Assembly (NCBI GenBank): GCA_038250905.1
Contig: JBBSBV010000001.1
Coordinates: 124,001 to 188,000, forward strand
Source: JAENVU01 sp038250905
GTDB lineage: Bacteria; Actinomycetota; Acidimicrobiia; IMCC26256; JAENVU01
Length of the DNA stretch: 64,000 nt
Reading direction: 5' to 3'
Of the stretch, positions 35,078 through 44,207 are shown piece by piece (positions within the stretch are counted from its first letter, which is position 1; each line of letters starts with the position of its first letter). The notes below the pieces were generated by a model that did no database searches, was not told the DNA's origin, and saw only the letters and a program-made list of their open reading frames with translations. Position numbers and translations under genes: made by a program.

Positions 35078-36268
35078 ATGGACCTCACCCCGACCGAGGG
35101 CGAGCGCGAACTCCGGGCGTCGTGCCGATCGTGGCTGCGCGCCAATCTGCCGTGGGAGTACGGACGGGGGCTGCCACCCCGGTTCGACGACCTCGCCGAC
35201 GAGGTCGCCTTCGGGCGCGACTGGCAAGCCCAACTCGCGGCCGGTCGGTGGGTCGGCGTCGCCTGGCCGACCGAGTTCGGCGGTCGCGACGCAGGACCGA
35301 TCGGCCACTACATCGTCACCGAGGAACTCGCCCGCGCACGCGCCCCGGAGTTGGTGGGCCGAATCGGCGTGAACCTCGTCGGTCCGACGATCCTCGCCCA
35401 CGGCACCGACGAGCAACGCGCCCGGTGGTTGCCCCGGATCCTTTCGGCCGCCGAGATCTGGTGCCAGCTCTTCAGTGAACCGGGCGCGGGCAGCGATCTG
35501 AGTTCGCTCACCACGACCGCGCAACGGGTCGACGGTGGCTGGCGGCTCAACGGCCAGAAAGTCTGGACCAGCTACGCACAGTTCGCCGACTGGGGGGTCT
35601 GTCTCGCCCGCACCGATCCCACCGTCCGCCCGCAACTCGGCATCTCCTATCTGGTGATCGACATGCGGAGTCCGGGGGTCGATGTGCGTCCGTTGCGTCA
35701 GATCACCGACGAGTCCGAGTTCAACGAAGTCTTCTTCGACGACGTGTTCGTCCCCGAGGACCGGATCATCGGCCCCGAACACGAAGGCTGGCGCATCGCC
35801 AACTCGACGCTCACCCACGAACGCGGGGTCAACCCGCGTCAGTTGGTGATCCACACGCAACTCCTCGACGAACTCCTGACCCTGGCGCACGAGAACGACG
35901 CCTGGGACGATCCGCGCATCGAGCCGCGCCTGGCCGAGGCGTTCGTCGAACTCCAACTCTTCCGACTCCACAACTGGCGTTCGGTCTCCCGCACCGCCAA
36001 GGGCGAGGAACCCGGCCCGGTCGGCAGCATCAACAAGCTGTGGTGGTCGGAGATGAGCAAGCGCCTCCACGACACGGTGATGACGGTGCTCGGACCGTCG
36101 GCCCCCCTCTGGGGCGATGCCAGTGAGAACCCGGGCGACGGACGCTGGCAGCGGTCGTGGCTCTACTACCAGGCCAGTTCGATCTGGGCGGGCACCAACG
36201 AGATCCAACGCAACGTGATCGGCGAACGGACCCTCGGCCTGCCGCGGGAACCGAAACCCGCGAAGTGA
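35078..36268 (+). CDS. Acyl-CoA dehydrogenase, canonical (FadE) subunit
   Basis: The 396-residue protein retains the FAD/substrate motif LFSEPGAGSDLSS, the NGQKVWTSYA block and the C-terminal IWAGTNEIQRNVIGERTLGLP. The N-terminal SWLRANLPW and WPTEFGGRDAG segments are those of the large actinobacterial FadE type that act on bulky or branched acyl-CoAs, usually with a short partner like the gene at 31995. It is followed after 57 nt by a crotonase, then a CoA-transferase, a DUF35 protein and a thiolase, which together look like one catabolic unit. Confidence 0.93.
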   Translation: MDLTPTEGERELRASCRSWLRANLPWEYGRGLPPRFDDLADEVAFGRDWQAQLAAGRWVGVAWPTEFGGRDAGPIGHYIVTEELARARAPELVGRIGVNLVGPTILAHGTDEQRARWLPRILSAAEIWCQLFSEPGAGSDLSSLTTTAQRVDGGWRLNGQKVWTSYAQFADWGVCLARTDPTVRPQLGISYLVIDMRSPGVDVRPLRQITDESEFNEVFFDDVFVPEDRIIGPEHEGWRIANSTLTHERGVNPRQLVIHTQLLDELLTLAHENDAWDDPRIEPRLAEAFVELQLFRLHNWRSVSRTAKGEEPGPVGSINKLWWSEMSKRLHDTVMTVLGPSAPLWGDASENPGDGRWQRSWLYYQASSIWAGTNEIQRNVIGERTLGLPREPKPAK

Positions 36269-36325
36269 CCGTGAACCGGTGCCGCCGGTTCCGGCGTTAG
36301 ATTCGCCGCTCCGGGGGTTGGATTG

Positions 36326-37165
36326 ATGAGCGACGAGACCATTCGTTACGAGACCTACGAGTGCCAGAGCGGGGGCGCGATCGCGACCATCACGCTCGCC
36401 CGACCGCACGCCGCGAACGCCCAGAACACGCAACTCATCACCGAACTCGACGCCGCGTTCGACGCCGCCGAACGGGACGACGACGTCCGCGTGGTGATCG
36501 TCGCCGCCGAGGGCAAGCACTTCTCGGCCGGCCACGACCTCAAGGAGATACTCGCCGGCGAGGAGTACTGGGCCGCCCGCCGGGCGACTCCGGAAGGCAA
36601 GCTCGAACACGAGCAGGTCATGTACTGGGACAAGCTCGTCCGGATCCGCGATTTCCCCAAGGTCACGATCGCCGCCGTGCAGGGCACGTGTTCGGCCGCC
36701 GGTCTGATGCTGGCCGCGATGTGCGATCTGATCGTGGCGGCCGACGACGCGACGTTCTCGAACCCGGTCGCCCGCATGAGCGGTGTCGGGGTGGAACTGC
36801 TGATCGAACCGTGGGAACTCGGGCCGCGTCAGGCCAAGGAGTTCCTCCTCTGCGCCACCGTCCTCGACGCGACCGCGGCGCAACGAGCCGGCCTGGTCAA
36901 CCGGGTCGTTCCCCGAGATGCGCTCCACGACGCGGCCCGGGAGATGGCCGAACAGGTTGCACTGGTGCCGCCGATCACTGCGCGCGCCATCAAGGACACG
37001 ATCAACCACACGGTCGACACGATGGGCCAACGCGAGTCGTGGCGGTACCACTTCATGGTCCACCAGTTCGTGAGCAACTCCGACGAGGCGCGGAGCCGGA
37101 CCGCGGCCCGCCGGGCCGGCGGGATGGATGCGGTCCGGGCCGAGCAGGCCGGACGCGACGCATGA
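36326..37165 (+). CDS. Crotonase-fold protein lacking both catalytic glutamates
   Basis: This 279-residue member of the enoyl-CoA hydratase/isomerase superfamily has HFSAGHDLKE, the CoA/oxyanion region. The positions of the two hydratase glutamates carry other residues: AAGLMLAAMCDL (Met where GGCELAMMCD has Glu) and SNPVARMSG (Val where PEI has Glu). It is therefore unlikely to hydrate enoyl-CoA in the standard way and may be an isomerase, hydrolase or C-C lyase of the fold. The EPWELGPRQAKEFL segment is shared with an actinobacterial subgroup annotated loosely as enoyl-CoA hydratase. It was read from ATG 36326; a TTG directly before is also in frame. Confidence 0.88.
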   Translation: MSDETIRYETYECQSGGAIATITLARPHAANAQNTQLITELDAAFDAAERDDDVRVVIVAAEGKHFSAGHDLKEILAGEEYWAARRATPEGKLEHEQVMYWDKLVRIRDFPKVTIAAVQGTCSAAGLMLAAMCDLIVAADDATFSNPVARMSGVGVELLIEPWELGPRQAKEFLLCATVLDATAAQRAGLVNRVVPRDALHDAAREMAEQVALVPPITARAIKDTINHTVDTMGQRESWRYHFMVHQFVSNSDEARSRTAARRAGGMDAVRAEQAGRDA

Positions 37166-37178
37166 GCGAGGCGCGACA

Positions 37179-38369
37179 GTGACGTCCGGACCACTCGCCG
37201 GGCTCCGGGTGCTCGACCTCGGCACTCGGATCGCGGCACCCTTCTGTGCCGGACTCCTCGGCGAGCAGGGTGCCGAGGTCATCAAGATCGAGCAACCGGG
37301 CAGCGGCGACTTCATGCGTCAGATCGGTCCGTTCACCGACGACGGCTATTCGCTCTTCTGGGCCGTCGAAGGTCGAGGGCGGCGGAGCGTGACCCTCGAC
37401 CTGCGCCAGTCCGAAGGCCAGGCGGTGTTCCGGTCCCTGGCCGCGACCGCAGATGTCGTGGTGGAGAACTTCCGGCCCGGCACGCTCGAGCGCTGGCACA
37501 TAGCACCCGCGGACCTCGACCCGCGCCTCGTCTCCGTGCGGATCTCCACCTTCGGTCAGGACGGGCCGCTCGCCACCCGCCCCGGCCTCGATCGCGTCGG
37601 CATCGGTTACGGCGGACTGCTGCACCTCACCGGGTATCCCGACCGGCCGCCGGTACGCGTCGGGGTCACGATCTCCGACTACCTGACCGGCGTCTTCGCC
37701 GCGCAAGCCGCCACCGCCGCGTTGTACGCGCGGGACGCCCGCGCGGGGACCGGCGCCGTGGTCGACGCCGCGTTGTACGGCTCGGTGCTGCGCATCCTGG
37801 AATGGACCATCGCGGGTTACGACCGCCTCGGGATCGTCCGCTCGCGCGAAGGCAACCGACTCGCCAACAGCGCACCGCTCGACAACTACCCCACCGCCGA
37901 CGCCAAGTACGTCTGCATCGTCGCGGGGTCGGACGCGAACTTCTCCCGGCTCTGCGCCGCGATGGACCGACCCGACCTGCTCGACGACGCCCGGTTCACC
38001 AAGTTGGTCGACCGCGCCGAACACGGCGACGTGATCAACGGCATCGTCGCCGACTGGACGCGCACCCTCTCGGCCGCCGAGGTCGAGGCCGCGTGCGTGG
38101 CGCACGACGTACCGGTGGCCACCGCGTACACCGCGGTCGACATGTTCGCCGACGCGCAGTTCGCTGCTCGGGGCGACCTCGTCGCGGTCGACGATCCGGT
38201 CATCGGTCCCATCCGCCAGCAGGCGCCGTACCCGCGGTTCGTCGGCCAGCCGGTCCCCGTCCCCAGCGGCGCGCCCACGCTCGGTGCCGACACCGACGCC
38301 GTCCTCGCCGACCTCGGTCTCGACCCCGACGCGATCGATGCGTTACGGGCCGGCGGGGTCATCGGATGA
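37179..38369 (+). CDS. CaiB/BaiF class III CoA-transferase
   Basis: The 396-residue protein has LAGLRVLDLGTRIAAPFCAG, the VIKIEQPGSGDFMR block (usual place of the CoA-binding loop), and VVENFRPGTLERW. The catalytic Asp of this class is expected in the region after STFGQDGPLATRPGLDRVG (LDRVG). It would move CoA between acids without ATP. It starts at GTG 37179, 13 nt after the crotonase, and its stop overlaps the ATG of the DUF35 gene (ATGA), so it belongs to the same transcript. Donor and acceptor acids are not known. Confidence 0.9.
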   Translation: MTSGPLAGLRVLDLGTRIAAPFCAGLLGEQGAEVIKIEQPGSGDFMRQIGPFTDDGYSLFWAVEGRGRRSVTLDLRQSEGQAVFRSLAATADVVVENFRPGTLERWHIAPADLDPRLVSVRISTFGQDGPLATRPGLDRVGIGYGGLLHLTGYPDRPPVRVGVTISDYLTGVFAAQAATAALYARDARAGTGAVVDAALYGSVLRILEWTIAGYDRLGIVRSREGNRLANSAPLDNYPTADAKYVCIVAGSDANFSRLCAAMDRPDLLDDARFTKLVDRAEHGDVINGIVADWTRTLSAAEVEAACVAHDVPVATAYTAVDMFADAQFAARGDLVAVDDPVIGPIRQQAPYPRFVGQPVPVPSGAPTLGADTDAVLADLGLDPDAIDALRAGGVIG

Positions 38370-38755
38370 GCGTGCGGCGACCCGTGGTCGAAGGCGTGTT
38401 CACCACCGATCCGCCCGCGCTCCTCGGCGCCCGCTGCACGATCTGCACCAACCACCACTTCCCGCGCCTCGACCAGTGCCCGTACTGCGGCCACGAGTCG
38501 GTCGTGCCCGTCGAATTGACCGGGCCGGGCACGCTCTGGGGTTGGACCACGGTGGAGAACCCGCCGCCGGGGTATCTCGGGACGGTCCCCTACGGCTTCG
38601 GCGTGGTGGAGTTGCCCGAGGGCCTGCGCGTGATCACCCGACTCGCCACCCCGACCGACAACTGGACGTTCGGCCAGCCGATGCGGCTGCGCATCGTGGA
38701 GCTCGGCCCCGACGGTGACGGCGACCCGGTGACCACCTGGGAGTTCACCCCATGA
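38366..38755 (+). CDS. DUF35 (zinc-ribbon plus OB-fold) acyl-CoA-associated protein
   Basis: This 129-residue protein has a rubredoxin-like zinc ribbon, CTIC and CPYC, at about residues 24-43, followed by an OB-fold (PGTLWGWTTVENPPPGY). DUF35 proteins bind acyl-CoA and form complexes with thiolase-fold partners; in steroid side-chain cleavage the DUF35 domain of ChsH2 activates the aldolase Ltp2. It overlaps the CoA-transferase (ATGA) and the thiolase-fold gene (ATGA), so a 1:1 complex with the latter is very likely. Confidence 0.93.
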   Translation: MSVRRPVVEGVFTTDPPALLGARCTICTNHHFPRLDQCPYCGHESVVPVELTGPGTLWGWTTVENPPPGYLGTVPYGFGVVELPEGLRVITRLATPTDNWTFGQPMRLRIVELGPDGDGDPVTTWEFTP

Positions 38756-39897
38756 CCGAGGTCGAGATCGCCGGCATCGGGATGCACCCGTTCGGTCGCT
38801 TCGACGGGGTGAGCGTGACCGAGATGGGCGTCACCGCGGTCCGGGCCGCGCTCGTCGACGCCGGCATCGGACCCGGGGATCGACCGGGGTTCCAGGCCGC
38901 GTTCTGCGGCACCGCCTACTCGGGGGTGGCCGCGGGTCACAAGGTGCTGGGTGCGTTGGCGCGCACGGGTATGCCGATCGTCGACGTGGAGGCCGGCTGC
39001 GCCAGTGGGGGCGCCGCGCTCGGGCTCGCCGCGGCCGCAATCCGCGCCGGGCAGTACGACACCGTGTTGGTCTTCGGGATGGAGAAGATGCCGAAGGGCA
39101 TCATCCGGTCGAGCTTCTTCGAACCGTGGCGGGAGGAATCGGGCCTGGCCGCGACTCCTGCCTACTTCGCCCTGCGCGCGCAGCGGTTGATGCGCGAGCG
39201 CGGCATCACCAAAGAGGATCTCGCAGCCGTCGTCGTGAAGAACCGTGCTGCCGGAGCCCTCAACCCGGAAGCCATGTATCAGTCCCCGACCACGATCGAA
39301 GCCGTGCTCGGGTCGCGGGTGGTCTGCGAACCGCTGCACCTCTTCATGCTCTGCTCGCCCAACGAGGGCGCAGCCGCCGTGGTCCTGCGGCGTGGTACGG
39401 CGAGCGGATCCGGCGCCGTCCGCCTCGACGCCGCGGTCCTCCGCTCCCACCTTCCCGGCAGTGTGCTCGGCGAGGCCACTCCGCTCGCGGGAATCGAGGA
39501 CCTCGAGATCACGCCACCCACCACGCTCGCAGCCGACGCCGCGTACGCCGAGGCCGGGATCGGCCCCGGCGATGTCGACGTCGCCGAGTGCCAAGACACC
39601 GACGCGGCGCGCGAACTGCTCGGCTGGGAGGAACTCGCCCTCTGCCCGCCGGGCGACCAGGCCGCGTTCCTCGCGTCCGGCGCCGCATCACTGGGCGGCT
39701 CGCGGCCGATCAACCCGTCGGGTGGCCTGCTCTCGAAGGGCGAACCACTCGGCGCGTCGGGCCTCGGCCAGGTCGTCGAACTGACGCGTCAACTCCGTGG
39801 CACCGCCGGCGCCCGGCAGGTGGACGGCGCCCGCGTGGCGCTTGCCCATACCGTCGGCCGCGGCGCCAACGCGAGCGTCACCATCCTCTCGCGCTGA
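38752..39897 (+). CDS. Thiolase-fold protein (Ltp2-like), catalytic His residues replaced
   Basis: The 381-residue protein of the SCP-x thiolase subfamily keeps the nucleophile position Cys83 (VEAGCASGG). The two His of the thiolase site are changed. The HDCF motif reads AECQDTD (Gln281), and the GHPxGASG motif reads SKGEPLGASG (Glu331). The final Cys of CxG is also absent (HTVGRGA). A normal Claisen cleavage is thus doubtful. Paired with a DUF35 protein, an aldolase-type reaction as in Ltp2 is the best guess. It is the last gene of the operon, and a strong hairpin follows (39914-39952). Confidence 0.9.
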   Translation: MTEVEIAGIGMHPFGRFDGVSVTEMGVTAVRAALVDAGIGPGDRPGFQAAFCGTAYSGVAAGHKVLGALARTGMPIVDVEAGCASGGAALGLAAAAIRAGQYDTVLVFGMEKMPKGIIRSSFFEPWREESGLAATPAYFALRAQRLMRERGITKEDLAAVVVKNRAAGALNPEAMYQSPTTIEAVLGSRVVCEPLHLFMLCSPNEGAAAVVLRRGTASGSGAVRLDAAVLRSHLPGSVLGEATPLAGIEDLEITPPTTLAADAAYAEAGIGPGDVDVAECQDTDAARELLGWEELALCPPGDQAAFLASGAASLGGSRPINPSGGLLSKGEPLGASGLGQVVELTRQLRGTAGARQVDGARVALAHTVGRGANASVTILSR

Positions 39898-39913
39898 CGC
39901 AATCACCATCGGC

Positions 39914-39952
39914 TTGTCGACGCAGCCGGTCCAGGACCTGCCGCGTCGACAA
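39914..39952. terminator. Bidirectional terminator hairpin
   Basis: TTGTCGACGC and GCGTCGACAA form a perfect 10-bp outer stem, with GGTCC/GGACC pairing inside, between the convergent thiolase-fold and ABC transporter genes. There is no clear T run. Confidence 0.7.
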
Positions 39953-39972
39953 ACGCGCGGGTTCTTGGTGGG

Positions 39973-41394
39973 TTACTTCCCGATGCGGGTGTTGTAGTCC
40001 TGGATCGCCGCGGTGGCGGCCGTCGCGGCGGCCTTGATCGCGGCCTTCGGGTCACCGCCCTCGGCGAGCATCTTGGTCTCGGCGTCGCGCACCACGTCCC
40101 GGACCCCCGCGTAGTTGCCGATCACGGGACCCGCGGTCGCGATGTCGTCCTTGCCGCTCAGGAGTTGCTCATAGGCGACCTTGTACGCGGGCGTGCTCGC
40201 GTAGAGATCGGCGAGCACCTTCTGGGTGATCGACGACTTCCGGATCGGCACATAGCCGGTACCGGCGGCGAACGTGGCCTGGGTCTCGGACGAGACCAGG
40301 AACTTCACGAACTCCCACGTGGCCGCGATCTTCTCCGGCGTGCTCGACTTCGACATGTAGAGCGCGCCACCACCGACGAGCACACCGCCGGCGCCGCTCG
40401 GCCCGGGCATCGCGCCCACGCCGAGGTCGACCCCGCCGCCCTCACCGCTCGCGAGGACCTGCGAGACCGTGCCCAGGCTCGCCGAACTGTCGATCGTCAT
40501 GCCCTGGACCTTCGACCGGATGCCCAGCAGGTTGTCGAACCCGTTGGGGCCGTCGTCCGGGTTGGTCCGGGCAAGGCCCGAATCCACCATGTCCTTCATC
40601 CAGGCGAACGTGGCTTCACCCGCGGCGTCGTCGAAGAGCACCTTGCTCGCCCGACCCTTGCGGCCGTTCTCGTGATCGACGAACAGGTGGTCCGCCTTCG
40701 ACGCCCACTGCTCCAGGTACCACGGGTTGAGCTTGAGACCGAAGCCGGTCTGGTAGCCGAGCGCCTTGATCTTCGCGGCGTCGGTCTTGACCTCGGCCAG
40801 GGTCGCGGGCGGCTTCTCGGGGTCGAGCCCGGCGGCCCGGAACGCGTTCTTGTCGTAGTACAGGACCGGGTTCGAAACGTTGAACGGCATCGGGTAGAGC
40901 TTGCCGTCGACGTTGTACCGCTCGAGGACACGGCTCACGAAGTCGGACGTGTCGTAGTGATCGGCCTTGATGCAATCCGCCACCGGCACGATCGACTGCG
41001 TGTCGATCATCTGCTGGGTCGCGGTGTCCTCCATCTGCGCGAGGTCGGGCAGTTCCTTGGTGCCGAGACCGGCCACCCACTTGCGCAGGATCTCCTCGTA
41101 CCCGGTCTGGTTCACCAGGTCGACCTTGACCTTGGTCTGCTGACCGTTGAACTGGTCGACCAGTTTCTGCAGAGTCTCTTCGTTGGCCCGGTTCAGTCCG
41201 TGCCAGAACGTGATCTGCACCGGCCCGGTCGCCTTGGCGAGCGCACCCACCGGGCACGCATTGCTCCCCCCACCGCTGGTGCTGTCACCGGAGGCCTTTC
41301 CTCCACTCCCACTACTGCTCCCGCTGCACGCGCCGAGGGCGAAGACAGCCACGCCCGCGAGGGCCACCAGACGGACGAATCGGGACGAGGACAT
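39973..41394 (-). CDS. ABC sugar-type substrate-binding lipoprotein
   Basis: The 473-residue family 1 extracellular solute-binding protein has a lipoprotein signal at residues 1-23 (lipobox ALGAC, Cys23), then a Ser/Gly-rich linker. VQITFWHGLNRANEETL is the first strand of the fold. The sequence resembles UgpB/MalE-like proteins, which take up glycerol-3-phosphate, maltose or other oligosaccharides. ATG 41394 was chosen over a GTG at 41400 because GGAG stands 7 nt upstream. It is the last gene of the transporter operon. The ligand cannot be named from sequence. Confidence 0.93.
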   Translation of the reverse strand: MSSSRFVRLVALAGVAVFALGACSGSSSGSGGKASGDSTSGGGSNACPVGALAKATGPVQITFWHGLNRANEETLQKLVDQFNGQQTKVKVDLVNQTGYEEILRKWVAGLGTKELPDLAQMEDTATQQMIDTQSIVPVADCIKADHYDTSDFVSRVLERYNVDGKLYPMPFNVSNPVLYYDKNAFRAAGLDPEKPPATLAEVKTDAAKIKALGYQTGFGLKLNPWYLEQWASKADHLFVDHENGRKGRASKVLFDDAAGEATFAWMKDMVDSGLARTNPDDGPNGFDNLLGIRSKVQGMTIDSSASLGTVSQVLASGEGGGVDLGVGAMPGPSGAGGVLVGGGALYMSKSSTPEKIAATWEFVKFLVSSETQATFAAGTGYVPIRKSSITQKVLADLYASTPAYKVAYEQLLSGKDDIATAGPVIGNYAGVRDVVRDAETKMLAEGGDPKAAIKAAATAATAAIQDYNTRIGK

Positions 41395-41443
41395 CAGCAC
41401 ACTCCGGGTCGACGGAAGGATTGCGGAAAATGCAGCACGCAGG

Positions 41444-42283
41444 TCAGCCTTTCACGGCACCGGCGGTGAGGCCACGAACCAGATGCTTCTGGAACAGCAG
41501 CAGGATGATCGCGATCGGGATCACGGCGATGACCGCCCCCGCGAACGTGACGTTGACGTCGTTGAGACTGGTCTGGCGCAACGTCTTGAGCCCGATCTGC
41601 ACGGTGCGGAGCTGGTCGTCCTTGGTGGCGAGGAGCGGCCAGAGGAACTGGTTCCAGGCCCCGAGGAACCCGAACACCGTGAGGGCGGCCACCGCCGGAC
41701 GGGCGAGTGGTACCGCGACCCGGGTCATGAACCGCCAGTGGCCGTACCCGTCGAGCGCGGCAGCATCGGAGAGATCCGGCGGCACCTGCAGGAATGCCTG
41801 CCGGACGAGGAACGCGCCGAAACCCGTCGCGAGGAACGGCACCGCGAGCCCCTGGTACGTGTTGAACCACCCGAGCGCGCGCACGGTGTCGAGATTGGTC
41901 ACGACCGTCACCTCGAACGGCACCATCAGGGTGGCGAGGAACACGGCGAACAACGTCCGCTTGAACGGGAACTCGAGGAACGCGAACGCATAGCCGGCGA
42001 GGATCGCGGTGAACACCTGCCCGACGGTGATCGCGATGGTCACGATGAAGCTGTTCACGAGGTACTTCGACATGTGGCCGCCGTTCCACGCGTCCGCGTA
42101 GCTCGACCACTTGGGGTGCAGCGGGAAGAAGACCGGCGGGCGCGCGGCGATGTCGACCGGACGCAGCAACGAGTTCACGACCGTGATGTAGATCGGGAAC
42201 AGCACGACGAACGCGAGCACGGTGAGGATCGCGTAGCTACCGAACTTGCGGAGTCGATGCCCCGCGCGTGAGTCAGCGCGCAT
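41444..42283 (-). CDS. ABC transporter permease, UgpE/MalG type
   Basis: The 279-residue inner-membrane protein has six predicted helices and the EAA loop at SDAAALDGYGHWRFMTRVAVP, which docks on the ATPase. The N-terminus (RLRKFGSYAILTVLAFVVL) fits the MalG/UgpE group. ATG 42283 overlaps the end of the other permease gene by 11 nt. It is the second permease of the importer. Confidence 0.94.
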   Translation of the reverse strand: MRADSRAGHRLRKFGSYAILTVLAFVVLFPIYITVVNSLLRPVDIAARPPVFFPLHPKWSSYADAWNGGHMSKYLVNSFIVTIAITVGQVFTAILAGYAFAFLEFPFKRTLFAVFLATLMVPFEVTVVTNLDTVRALGWFNTYQGLAVPFLATGFGAFLVRQAFLQVPPDLSDAAALDGYGHWRFMTRVAVPLARPAVAALTVFGFLGAWNQFLWPLLATKDDQLRTVQIGLKTLRQTSLNDVNVTFAGAVIAVIPIAIILLLFQKHLVRGLTAGAVKG

Positions 42284-43172
42284 AGTGGACCCGCCGTTCG
42301 AGCACCCGCATCTGGACCGCGGTGAGGCCCAGCGTGATGGCAAAGAGGGCGATCGCGAGGACCGCGGCCTTGCCCGGGTTCGGCGGACCGTTGGTGCCGT
42401 TGAGTTCGCCGTAGATCGAATACGTGAGCACGTTCGTGTGCTTGAACGGACCGCCGCTCGTGATGATGTCGATCTGACCGAAGCTCTGGAACGCGTGGAT
42501 CGACCCGATCACCACCGCGAAGAACAGCGTCGGCGACAGCATCGGGATGGTGATGCGCCAGAACCTGGTCGTCCCCCCGGCACCGTCAACCTGGGCCGCT
42601 TCGTACAGATCCTCGGGAATCGCCTGGAGCCCGGCCGACAGCAGGATGAACGTGAGCCCGAGCGTCTGCCACACCGTCACCAGCGCGACCGCCGCGAGCG
42701 CGAGGTCCGGGTTCTCGATGATCGGGGGCGTCGGGCTGATACCCATCCAGGGCAGGAGTCCGACGATCGGGTTGAACATCAGGCTGAAGATGACGGCCGC
42801 GACCGCGACCGAGGTGGCGACCGTCGACGAGAAGATCGCGCGGTACACGCCGATGCCGCGCAGCTTGCGGTTGGCCGTGACGGCCAGTGCCAGTCCGAGC
42901 CCGATACCAGCCGGCACGGTCATGAACGCGAACGCGATCGTCGTCTTCAGGCTGGAAATGAAGCTGGCCGAACTCAGGATGTCCCGGTACTGGTCGAAGC
43001 CGACCCACCGCTTCGGCAGGTTCGGGAACGGTGGGTTCAGGTAGAAGCCGAGCTGGAAGTTCCGCAGGAACGGGTAGAAGATGAAGACCACGAAGATCAC
43101 GAGCGCGGGCAGGAGCATCAGGTAGCCGAGTGCGGCTTCGCGCTGCCGGCGCCGGGTCCGACTGCTCGTCAT
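42273..43172 (-). CDS. ABC transporter permease, UgpA/MalF type
   Basis: This 299-residue protein has six membrane helices, starting with AALGYLMLLPALVIFVVFIF. Its EAA loop is EDLYEAAQVDGAGGTTRFW. It lacks the extra periplasmic domain of MalF, as in UgpA. ATG 43172 overlaps the ATPase stop (ATGA). It forms the heterodimeric channel with the following gene. Confidence 0.94.
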   Translation of the reverse strand: MTSSRTRRRQREAALGYLMLLPALVIFVVFIFYPFLRNFQLGFYLNPPFPNLPKRWVGFDQYRDILSSASFISSLKTTIAFAFMTVPAGIGLGLALAVTANRKLRGIGVYRAIFSSTVATSVAVAAVIFSLMFNPIVGLLPWMGISPTPPIIENPDLALAAVALVTVWQTLGLTFILLSAGLQAIPEDLYEAAQVDGAGGTTRFWRITIPMLSPTLFFAVVIGSIHAFQSFGQIDIITSGGPFKHTNVLTYSIYGELNGTNGPPNPGKAAVLAIALFAITLGLTAVQMRVLERRVHYAR

Positions 43173-44176
43173 CCGAGGCGGGCCCCGCTGGAGGCGTCGA
43201 AGTGGTGCGCGTGCTCGGGCGCGAACACCAGACCGACCTCCGCGTTCGACGCCGGCGCGGTCACGTCCGTGCCCTGGCGGGCGATCACGGTGGATCCGTC
43301 GACGAGTCTGCAGATCACGTGGCGCTCGTGCCCGAGCGACTCGATGGCAACGACAGTCGCGTCGATCCCCGCTCCGCGCGGCGCCAGCGTCAGGTGTTCG
43401 GGCCGGACACCGACGATGACCTCCGCACTCGCCCCCGCCAGTTCGCCGGGAATCGTGTTCATGGGCGGGGTGCCGATGAAGCGGGCCACGAAGAGGTTCG
43501 CCGGCCGGGCGTAGACCTCCTGGGGCGGTCCCACCTGCTGGAGCACCCCTTCGTTCATGATCGCGATCCGATCGCCCATCGTCATCGCCTCGACCTGATC
43601 GTGAGTCACATAGACGACCGTCGCCTCGAGGCGCTGCTGGAGCTCCACCAACTCGGCCCGCGTCTCGACCCGGAGCTTGGCGTCGAGGTTCGAGAGCGGC
43701 TCGTCCATGAGGAACGCCTCAGGGTCGCGGACGATCGCCCGCGCGAGCGCGACCCGTTGCCGTTGACCACCCGAGAGCTGGCCCGGCTTGCGATCGAGCA
43801 GATCGGTCAGCCCGAGCGACTCGGCCGCATTCGCGACCGTCGCTGCCCGCTTCTCTTTCGGCACCCCACGCGTCCGCAGTGGGAACTCGATGTTCTTGCG
43901 CACCGAGAGGTGCGGGTAGAGCGCGTAGCTCTGGAACACCATGGCGAGGTCCCGATCCTTCGGTTCCACGTCGTTCACGACCCGGTCACCGATGGTGATG
44001 GTGCCCTCGGTGAGTTCCTCGAGGCCCGCGATCATGCGCAGTGCGGTCGACTTCCCGCAGCCCGAGGGACCGAGCAGTACGAGGAACTCGCGATCGGCCA
44101 CCTCGAGATCGAGATGATCGACGGCGACCACGTCACCGAACTTCTTGGTGACCCCCTGGAGCGACACGCGTCCCAC
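43169..44176 (-). CDS. ABC transporter ATPase, UgpC/MsmK type
   Basis: The 335-residue ATPase contains Walker A GPSGCGKST, signature LSGGQRQRVALARA, Walker B AFLMDEPLSNLD, the Q-loop in MVFQSYALYPHL and the H-loop in VYVTHDQVEAMT. The C-terminal 100 residues form the MalK-like OB regulatory domain (VGVRPEHLTLAP). The start at GTG 44176 is set by the family's usual opening VSLQGVTKKFG and by a TAACCT box 8 nt upstream. Being first in the operon, it may also serve other importers that lack their own ATPase. Confidence 0.95.
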   Translation of the reverse strand: MGRVSLQGVTKKFGDVVAVDHLDLEVADREFLVLLGPSGCGKSTALRMIAGLEELTEGTITIGDRVVNDVEPKDRDLAMVFQSYALYPHLSVRKNIEFPLRTRGVPKEKRAATVANAAESLGLTDLLDRKPGQLSGGQRQRVALARAIVRDPEAFLMDEPLSNLDAKLRVETRAELVELQQRLEATVVYVTHDQVEAMTMGDRIAIMNEGVLQQVGPPQEVYARPANLFVARFIGTPPMNTIPGELAGASAEVIVGVRPEHLTLAPRGAGIDATVVAIESLGHERHVICRLVDGSTVIARQGTDVTAPASNAEVGLVFAPEHAHHFDASSGARLG

Positions 44177-44184
44177 AAGGGCGG

Positions 44185-44190
44185 AGGTTA
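44185..44190 (-). promoter_or_regulatory. Leaderless-type -10 box (TAACCT) of the ABC importer operon
   Basis: On the minus strand TAACCT is 8 nt before GTG 44176. Confidence 0.55.
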
Positions 44191-44207
44191 GGGCCCGGCG
44201 CGTGGTC

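Noticed and set aside
37162..37182. Six-codon mini frame (ATG at 37162) overlapping the crotonase stop
   Set aside because: It may affect coupling to the CoA-transferase, but nothing in the sequence supports it as a leader peptide.
39973..44176. Assignment of the ABC importer to glycerol-3-phosphate (ugp)
   Set aside because: The family resemblance is general; no glycerophosphodiesterase or other linked gene fixes the ligand.
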